Source of the DNA: Pinguiococcus pyrenoidosus
Taxonomy: Eukaryota; Sar; Pinguiophyceae; Pinguiochrysidales; Pinguiochrysidaceae
NCBI GenBank assembly: GCA_019677205.1
Contig: JAAMXY010000010.1
Span: 1-62,221, forward strand
Length of the DNA: 62,221 bases
Direction: 5' to 3'
Shown: piece by piece, positions 47,191 through 59,500 of the stretch
Numbering within the stretch: position 1 is the stretch's first letter
How the letters are laid out: every line of letters begins with the position of its first letter
Position numbers and translations under genes: made by a program
Notes under the pieces: model-generated
Told to the model about the DNA's origin: nothing
The model's database searches: none
What the model saw: the letters and a program-made list of their open reading frames with translations, nothing else

Positions 47191-47968
47191 GGCCTTCCCG
47201 CGTGGGTTGTTGACAGAAGGGAGAAGGTGTAGGTAGCAAGCAGGTGATGATGTGCAGGGCAGCGGCGCTTCTGGACCTACCCCCGGCGGTGGCTTGGCAT
47301 TCCGTGAGAACTCGCGGAGTGGGTGAGCTCTTCCGTATTGGGCGGGAGGGGAGGGATAGATGATGGAAATCGACGGACGGTGGATGACGGCGTTTCCTGG
47401 TCTTGACCTACAGAGTCCAATAGTGTATGCATGCAGTAAAGATGAATGAGATGTATAGTTGGCAGCCATGTATAAGTATGTATCAAGAGAGCGAACTATG
47501 GGCCGACAGGGTGGGGTGAGAGTTTTCTGTGGAAACGAGCGCAAACGACCGGTGTGTTGAGGAAAGAGACGGGCAGCAGCTTTGTTGGTACCGTGTTCAG
47601 ACTAAGCGCAGCCTCTTCGCTGCAAGGTTTAGCCGATTTTTGTGCTTTGTTGCAGCGACGACAAAAAAACACTTCTGACTTCGACCAAAACCGCTTCGAC
47701 AACAACTCCTCGTCAAAACACATCTCGACAAGGTGCTTATCTTGGACGCTCGCGTAGACGTGACAGAATCGAATAATCATTTTCCATCCATCCAGGCGGC
47801 GGCTCCGTCCGTCACGGCTTCGCGTGCTTCGGCTTTTCCTTCGTTCGGATTCCGACGGAAACCATCAGCCGAGCCAATCATAGAAGCGAGGGTTCTTATT
47901 ACACCCAATGGGACTCACTCCATGAAAGTTCAGAATGAAAGTTCATACCAAATGGCGATTGTGCAGCT
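47191..47968. promoter_or_regulatory. ANK2-G4 intergenic region
   Basis: About 0.8 kb; AT-richer around 47405-47490, CCAAT pentamers at about 47874 and 47905 close to the G4 start. No gene seen. Confidence 0.45.
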
Positions 47969-50441
47969 ATGGCATACCGCCATAGACGGAAGGTGGACGC
48001 CGACACCGGATTGGTCAGTCGGAGAGACGCAGAAGTGACGAAATTGTCCTGTTCCGACCTCGGAGAACCTGCAGACGGCCACAGTGGGTCTCCTCCAGTG
48101 CGGTGTGGCCCACTTCCCGGGGCGCTTTTCAGCATGCGCGCTTCCTCGGCCAAGCTCAAGGTCCTAAGGGGCGGGAAAATTGCGAAGCTGCATGTTCAGA
48201 GGACCATGCGCCCCATGTTCCCGGCGAATTCCGAACCTCCCAACGAGTTTGCGAGCACTTCTTCCCCGCGCACCACGGGAACCAGCCCCAGCCGGGATGG
48301 CAGTCAGCTCAGCGACGCCGCCGGAAGGCCTGCCACCTCGGAAGTGAAGTGGGGAGCCCACGAGCCCATTGCCCGCGGCGGCGCGAGCGTGGCTGGCCGG
48401 AAGCGGGCCTTGCCTTCGGCCAAGGAGAATCCGTTCTTCAACTTCGTAGACCTGTTCCTCATGATGTGAGTCTTGTTTGGGTAGCGAGCGTGCGAGATGA
48501 GTCTTAAGCACGGTCCGGTCCGCCTTGCTGTGCCTTTAACGTCGTCTTTTCGATCCTTAGGTCGAAAAGGAAACGGGAAAACGACCTGATGATGATGCTT
48601 CCGAGCAGTAGCTGGCTACCTTTCACCCTCGGCGTTTACCTGACGATGCGCAAGTCCCCAAATGGATGCGACCACCCCGCCTACGGCATCCAGCTCTCTG
48701 ACATCCTGTCAAAGGCGAAGCGAGAAGACGAAATTGTACGTGAGATGATCGACACCGGGGTTCGGTCGCTCAACGACGCCGCCCAGAAGCCGGCCACCAC
48801 GATGATCGGCTCGGTTGTGCAGGAGATTCACCGACGCCGCCTTCGGCAGCTCCAAGGCACGCGTCTTCTATGCTCCCGAGACTTTCCTGTCACTCTGCTG
48901 TAAGTTGCTCTGCAAGAACGCGTCTCCATCCATGCCATCCCAGACGCAGCTGACCCTCTCGCCATTCCCTCTGCAGCGACCTCCAGGCGCTCGCCGTGCA
49001 GCACCAGTTTTCGATCGTCGTGCTTGAAACCGCACGACGGGCCATGGGATCCTTTGAGCCGCGCAGCATTCGCATCATCTATCCAGACGACCGCCTCGTG
49101 AGTGATCCGATTCCCCCTGGCCAACTGGCCGAGCAGCTCGACCAGAGGGTCGACGACGCGCTGTGGCTGGTATTGACCCGAGACGGGTCAAGTCCAGCCA
49201 CGTTCCGTGCTCACCCGGCCTTCAGATACCCCACGAGTGCCTGGCTTGATCTGCAGGGACCACCCTTGTTCGCAAAGACGCTCGATCCATTTGAAGAAGA
49301 CGCCCTCCGAACGCTCAAAAGGAGCTGCGCGAAGCAGACCGGCATCTCGTTGGCGGATTCCACCGACCTCCAGCGCAGCATCCTCTTCTACCTGTCCCTG
49401 TCCAAGCAGGCGAAGCAGTTCCGAGGCAAGAGCCAAGCAAAGAGAGGCCCAGCCACCGACGAGGACAGGAAGGTGAAGCAGGAGGAGAAGGAGGAGAAGG
49501 AGAAGAAGGAGGCGACGACGACGAAGAAGACAAAGTCAACAAGAAGGACCCAGGAAACCAAATGGCTGACGGAGGTCTTCAAGGTTGAGAAACGCCTCCA
49601 TGACATCTTCAAGAGCTACATCAAGGACAAATGTCTCGATGTCTGGCGGCCGCAACTGGAGCAGGCGGAGTACGCGGCCCAAATGGTCAGCAGAGAGTTC
49701 GCTGCGCCGGTCGACCGCCAGCTGCTGGAGCATCCTCCAGCCTTTTCGGCCTCGGCCTCGGCCTCGGCCTCGGCCTCGGCCTCGGCGTCTCATCAAGATC
49801 ACGAGGCGGACGACAAGAATCCTTTCTTTGAGCAGCTTAATGTGGCACACGACGTGTACGACTCGAAGCTCCGCAGCAGCTCTGGCACCGCCGTTGAGAC
49901 CACGAAGCACGATCGAAGTGTCTCGGCGCAGCATGGGTATCCTCTCCTGGAGATTCTGGAGGTTGTGAATGGCGTCCCACTCTTCGGAGAGGAAGGCCAA
50001 AGCTTCTCCGAGCTCGTCGAGGAGCTTGCGCGGTCAACCAGCCCTGGCAGCTCGGCCATGGACGCCGGAGGAGCCGCGCCGAGCCCGGCGGATGATGAAT
50101 TGATCATGGCGGAGGAGCTCGCAAAACTCAAGGAGACGTACAACCTGGAAGACGCAGCTGCTCCGGTTGAGAACGACCCCTTCCAGATACGCTCAGTGGG
50201 AGACTACCACGAGATGCTCCTGGCCGATACCCTTCTTGGAGCCGAAGCAGAACTCCCTCAGATCTCAGGATGGGATATGGGAACTGGTGAGGTGTACCTT
50301 CCTCGTGTTCCGTTGGACGGCAACCGCGCTGGCCACATCGGCCAGGCAAGGCCAGGAGGAACTAAGCGGAAGCAGGAGGCAATGGAGGACTCGCGGGCTG
50401 CGAAGCATGGAAGGAAGGATGGATGGATTTGGGAGAGATGA
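47969..50441 (+). CDS. G4: ankyrin-less member carrying the N-terminal module
   Basis: Exons 47969-48465, 48561-48899 and 48977-50441, introns 95 and 77 bp, both phase 2; 766 aa (ATG 48134 is an alternative start giving 711 aa). Similarity to the ANK1-3 module B is visible by eye: FTLGVYLTM matches FIIGVCALM, IVVLETA matches VVLVYGF, ALWLVLTRDGSS matches GLWMVLTRGPGE, and AHPAFRYP (358-365) matches HATPAFRWP. Intron positions also match. After this the protein differs: a Lys/Glu coiled region (VKQEEKEEKEKKEATTTKK), a second helical block (LTEVFKVEKRLHDIFKSYIK), a Ser-Ala repeat, acidic segments, and a basic C terminus (KRKQEAMEDSRAAKHGRKDG). No ankyrin repeats and no membrane segment. It sits between ANK2 and ANK3 in the same orientation. 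It may be a regulatory partner, a decoy, or a member that lost (or never gained) the repeat array. Confidence 0.8.
49741..49790 (+). repeat. (CCTCGG)n coding microsatellite in G4
   Basis: Eight or so GCCTCG units encoding alternating Ser-Ala within an otherwise charged protein. Confidence 0.93.
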
Positions 50442-51512
50442 CCATGCCAGAGAGGCTCTGTACGACACACAGAGTTCCCTCTCCTGCGCCGCAACAGCCT
50501 GGATCAAAGTGTCCGACATTGACGACGTACATCCGACCGAACTACCTGAAGAAGCGTACTGCTGCTCTCTCAAACGAGCAGAGATTACACTTCCTTCTAC
50601 ATAGCACTTCGCGCACGAGTATCCATTGTGGATACTCGGTCCTTGGTGGTTTTTGGTGCGATAAGCTTCGCTCGAAGATGAAGGAAGAGAAGTAGTAGGC
50701 GCACGATACATAGGCGTAGCTTTGTGGCCGATACCCTGGGCGAGAGACCTATTCCGTTGTCGTAGCTGTGTAGCGTAGTCTATAAGGAGTCGAGCGCTCG
50801 GAGCAGATGCATCTGTCTGACGAAGAGATGAAAGTCTGTCTCTCTTTGATGTAGCGAGGCAAGAACAGCACACTTTTGGAACTGGCTTTATGTGAGCCAG
50901 TGTGAGTGCCGTCTTGCTGAATCGAACGATTTGTATTCATGTTCTCGAGCCAAGCGCGGCTCGTCTGTGGCTTGGATGGTTGCGGAGCTGAGGAGGACAG
51001 CCTTGCGAGCACCATCACTATAAGAGAGCTTGAGTTTTCTTGGCGTCGTGCATGCTCGTCTCCTGGCATAGTGCGAAGCTTCTCTTCAAAGTTTGGTCTT
51101 CGCTTCTTCGCTTCTTCGCTTCCTCGCTCCAGTGATGATTTTAAGGCAGCACGGAATCTGGGAAACCTGAAACCGATCATGACAAAACGGTTCCAAGGCC
51201 TTAAAAGGACTCTTTCCGAAGTTCCGAAGTTCCGAAGTCGCCAAAAGGCACCAATCCAGACCCTTCACGTGAGAAAAGCACCAATCTGGATCCTTCAAGG
51301 GTAAAAAGGCACCAATCGAAAGGGAGTATCCAAAGGGTATCACCAATCGAACACCGCAAAGCTTCAACATCCCTTATACAAACCAATCACTGAGCAGCGT
51401 GATCGCCTCTGCTGCTGAGCGCCGCAGATCCCCTGAATAGGAGGAAGTGTCCCCCGCACGATGCTGACCCCCACCAGAAGGCTGCTTAGGGCCACGCGCG
51501 GCGATCCTCAGC
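50442..51512. promoter_or_regulatory. G4-ANK3 intergenic region with CACCAATC repeats
   Basis: About 1.07 kb; no gene. The ANK3-proximal part holds five CCAATC motifs (about 51251, 51281, 51312, 51343, 51383), four of them in the repeated context GCACCAATC or TCACCAATC, 130-260 bp upstream of the ANK3 ATG. Confidence 0.5.
51241..51350. repeat. approximately 30-bp direct repeats containing CACCAATC
   Basis: Four spaced copies of (AAAAGG/AAAAG/GGTAT)CACCAATC at roughly 30-bp intervals with related intervening sequence (CC-TTCA...); looks like an iterated promoter element. Confidence 0.7.
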
Positions 51513-53489
51513 ATGGCCTTCTCTGATGGAAGCACTGGCCGAGTATCTCGACAACCTGCCATGTCTCTAGAAGACCTGCAACGGGAGCTCAAGAAGAAAC
51601 GTTCGCAAGGCCAAGGCCGCTTTGCGGCCCCCTTGCCGTCGCTCGCGAGCGAAGCGCCTCGGTCGGAGGGCTCTGCGTCACTTGTGGATGGCGCGTCATC
51701 TGGTAAGCGCGGGGGATGCTGGAGACGTCGCCGCTCTACTGGGAGCTGAAGCTGCCATGAGGTCCCCCTTAGATTCCTCCGAAAACCCTGCCAAGCGACA
51801 CCGAAACTGCACGCACGAGGAAGGTCCTCGCCAGCCCGCTTCTTCCTCCTTGAAAGAAGCCTCTGAGACTTCATGGGAGGCGAAGGAGTGGGGCCACGAG
51901 GGACGACTTTTAGCGGCTGCGTCTTGGCGGAATGGCGCAGACGCACTTCGCCCTCCACTGCCCCACTCGACAAGGCAGCCGAGGAAGCAACCAGCCCAGA
52001 CCAGCACGAAAGCTGGGAAATGGACGGACCCAAAGCACTCGGGAGCCGGTGGGAACCGATCTGGAATTGAAAACTCCCCTGCAACCGACCCCGAGTCCAC
52101 CTCTCCTTCTCCCTTTCGCAGTGTGTTGCCAGCGAAAGCTGATCATCGCCAGAGGTCCTCGAATGCTGACGATGTCAAAGATTCAGCAGCTCTTCCCAAC
52201 GGAAAACAAGAGGCTGATCCGCTGTGGTCCTCCGTTGGTAATGGCCATGCTGAGCACTCGATGATGCCAGCGTCACCTCATGTTGGCGCGGCAGTAAAGC
52301 CTGTGAACGGAACTCAGGAAGCAGAACCTCTTTTCGACGCGAATCCCACACATCAAAAGAAGCAAGCCACTCAACATCACTCGACAGAAGTGGTGGCTCA
52401 GCCGCCGGCGGACTCCTTCGCGAAGAAGGCCGCACAAAAGGGTACTTTCATGCGTGAACGGGAAGGCTCTGCACGAACGGCTCCTTCAAAGCGGACCTCC
52501 CTTCGCGACGAAGCCGCGGAAGAAATGGCCTCTGCAACACCGAATGGAGACCAAGAAGCACAGAAAACGTCTGTGAATCCCTTCTCAGGGCAGCACCCGC
52601 AGAACGTTTCTCCTCATCCGACCTCCGACGAGCGTCAGATGCAGGAGAAGGTCCAGCGTTGGCTCGATCTCCTCTGCATCGATGGCCTTCGCAGGAGTGA
52701 GGATAAGGAGGAGAGGTTGCGGACGCTCCTGTATGAACTGCGCCACACAAAGCTGCCTCGAAGGGTGATGGAGCTGATGCTGACCGTCGCCTACACGTTG
52801 GATGGGGAACTTGCCCAGTCTTCGAGCGGCCCATCAGAAGCTAAGAAGTCAGCCTACGCGCTTCTTTTGCACAGAGTGAAACAGCAGGAGGACTCGGAGA
52901 AGCAAAGGACACTCCAGAAAGAGTTCGACAAGAGATGCTCAGAGCTGATATTCCTCAACACCCGAATCGGCGAATTGGACGACTCCGACGACGAGAGTAA
53001 CGACGCGGAGCTCCTGGACGCGATCGATATGATCCTCTTTTGGTTCCAGTGGCGCCGGATGGAGGAAGGTTGTCACTCCGTGCCGAATGGGAAATGCGCT
53101 AGTTTCATCATCGGTGTATGTGCGCTGATGACGGACTACGCAGTGGCATTCGAGAACGGTCGCGAGGATCTCCGCTACGCGGGTAAGCTTTCCCGCGTTT
53201 TGGAGCTTGCCCAAGCTTCGCAATCCCAGTGTGATTACTTGGTCCGCCGGGGAGCCGAGGAAATCGATTTGGCCACCTGCAGCCAGCGAAGGGAAGGTGG
53301 CGGCGGTACCGATCTTCCGGAAGTCGCCACCAGCGCGGACGGCGAAAATGGTGCGGAGCAAGCATGCGCTGGCACGACGATCAGGTCAGTGGCATCTTTT
53401 TGAACCTTCAAGATCGCGGTGTCTGGCTAGAATTTGGGGTCCTGCAGCAGCCAAGCACCTCGTGCTCTTTGGACAGTCATTTCACTCTT

Positions 53490-53569
<80 letters not shown>

Positions 53570-56500
53570 ACTCTCTCTCACTCACTCACTCTTTCTCGTT
53601 GGGGTTTAGGGAAATCGCCGCGTTTGCACGCTTTCGAGGGGTCAGCGTGGTACTCGTCTATGGCTTTGCCACGAGTTCACACCAGATCTCGCTTCCTCGC
53701 ATAGACCTATTGCACAGAGGCGGCGGCGTCAAGCATTCTCTGCTCGACTGCCCAAGCATTTCTGACGAGGTTGTGGAGGAACTGGATCAGGGACTGTGGA
53801 TGGTCCTGACCCGTGGACCTGGCGAGATGCTGCACGCAACTCCCGCCTTCCGTTGGCCGCTTGACCATTTTTTGCTACCGTTGCAGAGCATGGGCCAAGA
53901 CTCTTCGTCGGAGAGCACGAAGCAGAGCTGCATCAACGTTGGCGCACCTCAGGCTCAGGCCAGCGTAGTGCTCCCCGAAAGGACGGCAAGCTTGAGGAGG
54001 TTCGTCTCAGATCAGCATGACCTGGACGTGTGCGAAGACATCCCTGCTGAGCACCTCGACTACTTGTCCTTGAGTCTCGAGAAGCCTGAAATGAAGCTCG
54101 ACTGGATTGCAAAGCGCTGGCCAGCATTGGGAACGGTGCCACCAAGCGTCAGGCGATTGCTGAGGCCCGTGTGCCGCAAGCTGAGGGCGAAGCTCGACCG
54201 ACGCGGCTTCTTGTCAGACGCCAAGAAGGTGTTCCAGGTGGGTGACGATGCGGACGTGACGCTTCGCTTGGGATACGACGAAATTCTTCGGCAAGAGCGA
54301 CGGCAATATGCGGATCAAGATCACCATCCGGACGAAGATCGTCACCTTTTCGAAAATCGCCACCCATTCGAAGATCGTCACCCATACGAAGATCGTCATC
54401 AACACGATTACGAAGCCTCTGCCACAGCGACACAAGCAGTTCCCAATGCGCTGGAAGACTGCAAGATGCCCTTCGCGGATTTCTGCCAGCCTGCGAGCAC
54501 GAGCGGCATCCTAGCCGCCTTGAACCCTAGCTCGATGCAGGGTCGATTCCGGACGGTGGAGGTTGGCGACGTAGAAGCGCCGACTCGCCCAGTTGATCCT
54601 AGCTTCGAAGAGCCTCTGGACGAAATCGAGCAAGAGGAATGGCCCCCAGAAGGCGTCTCTCTTGGCATTGTAGCGGGCTGCCCTTTGGGCGTGTGCAGCG
54701 ACATCAATCTGAAGGCGGATGTGCAGTCCCGCTGCAGCATCGAAGTTGGGGACGTCATCAACGGACTTTCAGGGCCCGATGGTGGCCACTTGTCTCCATC
54801 TGAAGGCATCCAGGAGGACATCCTTGAGCAAGCTTGCCGTCGGCTAGCGCTGCACGTCGCTGCTGAATCTGGAGACGAGCATCGCGTTGTCGAGCTGCTG
54901 TCGAACGGAAGCGACGTGAACGTCCGTGACGGCGAGGGGCGGACGGCTCTTCATCACGCCGTGCGATCCAACCACTGCGGCATCATCACCAGGCTTCTTG
55001 ACGCCGGCGCGGATGTCAATGCGACGGATCGGAGGTCAAAGCTGCGACACCAAGGACGAACGCCACTGCACATCGCCGCCCGGTATGGCCATGCAGAGGC
55101 TGCAGCTCTTCTCCTCGACCGCCACGCTCAAATTGACAAGAGGAAGACGGACTCATGGATGCCCCTGCACCTGGCGGCCAAGTATGATCAAATCGGCGTC
55201 GTTGGGCTTCTTACACGCAGAGGCGCCTACGTCGACGTCAAGGAGCGGGAGGGGTGGACGCCGCTTCATATCGCGTCCAGGGAAGGCCAGCGAGCCATGG
55301 TGGCCTTCCTCCTCACGTGTGGAGCCCAGGTGGACGAGCGTGCCCTCGACGGATGTACGCCGTTGCACCTGGCCTGCTACAACGGACACAACGCCGTGGT
55401 CTCGTTGCTGATCGACAGAGCAGCTGGGGTGGACGTTGAAAAGGGAGACGCCTGTACGCCCCTTCATTTGGCGTCGTGGAATGGCCACTCTGTAGTCGTC
55501 TCTCTCCTGCTGAAGAAGGGTGCTCAGATCGACAAGCGAGACAAGTGGGAAGCAACACCGCTCCATCTTGCAGCCTTCCAAGGTCATCACACGGTGGCCT
55601 TGCTTCTCCTTTCGCACGGAGCTCCAGTGGACGCAGTCAAGCAGGGCGGGCAGACTGCGCTGCACCTCGCTGCAAGTAGGGGCCACAGGGAAATTGTCAA
55701 GCTCCTGCTCGAGAACGGCGCAGACGTGGATGCCGTTCGACAGAGCGGTTGCACCCCGATCCATCTGGCTTGTGAGCGTGGCCAACGGGATGTTGTGAGG
55801 CTGCTGCTCGAGAGAAACGCCGATGTGCAGAGCAGTGGCCGCTACTGGTCGACCCCGCTGCACTACGCCTGCCAGTGCGGCGACGTCGACGTGGCGGCTC
55901 TATTGATAGACCGCGGCGCGCCAGTGGATGCCAAGAAGCACGATGGCAAAACCCCGCTCCACTTGGCGGCTGCAGAGGGCCATGAAAGCGCCGCGCGTCT
56001 CCTCCTACGAAACAACGCTGAAGTTGATGCGGAAGATGCAGATGGCCAGACGCCGCTCTGGCTCGCGTGCCGTAATGGCCATTTCGAAGTCGCGAGGACC
56101 CTCATTCAGCATCACGCCGACGTGGAAGGGCCCAGAAGCACAGATAAGAGCTGGACCATTCTCTTCGTTGCTTGCCAGCAGGGCCATGCGGAGATCGTGT
56201 CACTGCTGCTTGACCATGGCGCGAACAAGGAAGCCAAGAGCATCAGCGGGGGGACGCCTCTGTATCTGGCAGCCTGGCGGGGGAAAGCTCACGTGGTGAG
56301 GTTGCTGCTTAGCAAGAGTGCAGACCGAGCCGCTCTCGAAAGGGGTGGCGAGACGAGCCTGCACGTCCAGGCCCTGATCGGGAACCTGAAGACGGTGCAA
56401 AGGCTGGTGGAACGAGGAGCCGTCATTGAAGCCGTCAACAGCAGAGGCTCGACCCCTTTGACCGCAGCAGTCTGCGCGGCCAAGCTGGACGTCGCCATGT

Positions 56501-59500
56501 ACCTGTTGGACAAAGGCGCGAACATCGATGCGCAGATCACCTCTAGCTGGTGCAAAGGCTACTCGCCCCTCCACCACGCTTGCAAGGGGGGCAACTGCGA
56601 CATGGTGAAGATGCTCCTTGATCGCGGGGCTTGTGCTGAGATTCGGGATCAGCATGGCCGAACGCCCCTACGCCTCGCCGCGCAGGAAGGGCATCTCAAC
56701 GCCGTTCAGTTCCTGCTCGACGCCGACGCAAATGTGCAGATCGACGCAAAGGACCGAGAGGGCCGGACCGCGCTCTGGATTGCCGCTCGGAACGGATACG
56801 AAGAGATCGCGTCCCTGCTCCTTGCTCGTGCGGCGGACGTGCATGCCACGACATGGACTTGCGGAGCCACCGTGCTCTTTGCGGCTTGCCAAGGTGGACA
56901 TCTTGATGTTGTGCACCTGCTGCTCGGCGCGAAGGCTACGGTAAACACGCGGGACAACCAAGACCGGACGCCTCTCTACGTCGCTGCCGTTGGTGGTCAC
57001 GACTCCGTCGTGGCCGCGCTTCTGAAGCATGGGGCGGATTCGACGCTACAGGCAAAGGACGGAAGGACGCCGCTGTGCGCAGCGCTCTATGCAGGCCAGC
57101 TCAACATCGTGCGCTTGCTGCGTGGGCACCATTGCCCGGAGCGGGACGGTCTCAGTGAGCTGCATATGGCTTGCGTCCTTGGTGACCTCCGACGAGTTCG
57201 ACAACTGCTCAGCATGGAAATCGACGTCGATACGCCGCATGAAGGGAGGTGGAGTGCGCTTGATCTGGCGGCTCTTCTTGGTCGCGTCGAGCTCGCTCGA
57301 CTGCTGCTGGATTCCGGTGCGGACGTCTCCGGCAAGGATCCGCGAGGCGTCACTCCGCTCCATTCTGCAGCATGGTGGGGAAAGGAAGAAGTTGCTCGCC
57401 TGCTGCTGGAGGCCGGTGCGGACATCAACGCCAAGGATCTGGATGGCTTGACACCTCTGCACTTTGCGTGCCAGAGCGGACAGGTCGCGGTCGTGTCTCT
57501 CTTGCTCGACGGCCGGTACGGAGCAGCTATCAACGCGAAGGGCAAGTGCGGAGATACTCCGCTCCACGCAGCTTCACGGACAGGAAAGCTTGTTGCCTTG
57601 AGGCTCCTTCTCGAGAAAGGGGCGGACCTTGAGGCCGTCACACACAGTGGGGCGACTCCCCTTCTAGCCGCGTCTAGGTGCGGACACGCGCCGTCGGTGA
57701 AGCTCTTGCTTGACCACGGAGCGCTGGTGGATGGGGCGCCTGGCTTGAGCGATACGACGCCGCTGCTCGCCGCTGCAGCGCAAGGGCGGCTTGACGTCGT
57801 CTCCCTTCTGCTGTGCCGAAACGCCAGAAAGGCAACAGACAACCAGAAACGGACTGCGCTGTGCGTCGCGGCGGAGGCTGGCCATAAAGCTGTGGTGCGG
57901 CTGCTCAAACGCCGCTGGAGTTGGTCGGAATCCGAGTGCAAGTACAGTGCGCTGGAACTCGCATGCATCTTTGGCGACATCGGGGAAGTCCGGGAGCATC
58001 TTCTCACCTGCAACAGGGGTCCCCTCAGAGCGGACAAGGGCAAGTCGAGTGTACTGGAACTAGCCAGTCGCTTTGGCAATGAAAGCATCGTGCGGCTGCT
58101 GCTAAACGAGTTTGGGAACTCTGCGGGAAATCTACCACCGACAGCTCTGCATACTGCGGCGGCCGCTGGTCACGGGAGCGTTGTGAACGCTCTCCTCGAG
58201 ACGAACGTGGACCTGAATGCTCGCGACTACGAGCGCCGGACAGCTCTTCATCTGGCAGCCTCTCAGAATCGGGTTGAGGTTGTCGAGCTTCTGCTGAAGG
58301 CCGGTGGCGTGGAAGTGAACGCCTGCGACCGCAAAGGCCAGACCGCGTTGGCCATAGCATCGAGAAGAGGCCACAGCTTTGTGGTTGACCAGTTGCTACG
58401 CCACGGAGCGAATCCACTGGCTTCCGACGAGGACGGGCGCAAGCCACTTTGGTGGGCCGCCGCAAACGGGAACACCAAGACTGTCACGCTCCTTCTGCAG
58501 CACGGGGACGCTGACGTGGAATGCCAACGGACGAGCGATGGCTGCACCGCTCTGCTCGTCGCCTGCCAAGGTCGGTTCCACAACGTCGTTCTCGAGCTCC
58601 TCCGGGCGGGCGCGAACGTTAACAGCCCTACCAAGGACGGTCGCACTCCTCTGATGGCCGCGGCACGAAGCAACTCCACGTCAGTTGCCACCCTTCTTCT
58701 CAGGAGCCAAGCAGACATCAATTGGCAGGACGGAAGCGGTCGCACTGCGCTCCACGAGAGCGCTCAGCACGGCCACGTAGCCATGGTCCGGTTGCTGGTG
58801 GACAACGACGCGGTTTCCAACGTCGTCTGCGACGGCAACGCCACGGCGCTGCATCTAGCGGCAAGAGCCGGTCATTCCGGCGTCGTGTCCATACTCTGGA
58901 CGGCCGGTACCAGATACCTTCGCACCCAGATCACTGAGCTGCACATCGCATGCTCTCTGGGTCGCCTGGACGACGTCAAGGCTTTGGCAGCTTCCGGCGC
59001 AGACGTCTGCTCTGAAACGGTTCGTGGTTGCACTCCACTGCGGTTGGCGTGCGCAGCTGGGCACGCCGGCGTGGTCGGGTACCTTTTGGACCATTTCGGA
59101 GCCGCTCTGGAAGGCGAGCGCGAGGCTGCTCTGCACGTGGCCTGCGCGATGGGAAGGACGGATGCGGTGGCGCAGCTGCTGCTCTTTGATGCTGACATCG
59201 ACGCGAAAGATGACAGCGGAGATACTCCGCTGAGCGTTGCTGCCGCGAATGGATGGGACGACGTTGTACGACTCCTTCTGGAGCGGGGCGCGGACACGGG
59301 GGCATTGAACCACTGCGAGCAGTCTCCGCTGCATGTCGCCGCCGCCCACGGCGGCGCGAGCGTGGTGTCGCTCTTGTTATACCATGAATCCAGGTCGGGC
59401 AGGCTGAGCACGGACGTTTTGATGCCGCTGCGCGTTGCCATTCGTTCGGGCAACGAGGAAGTGGTCCATTCGCTGCTGAGGCACTGCCAGGAGATCGACG

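Noticed and set aside
57087-58088. Long minus-strand frame inside ANK3
   Set aside because: Same antisense artefact of ankyrin repeats.
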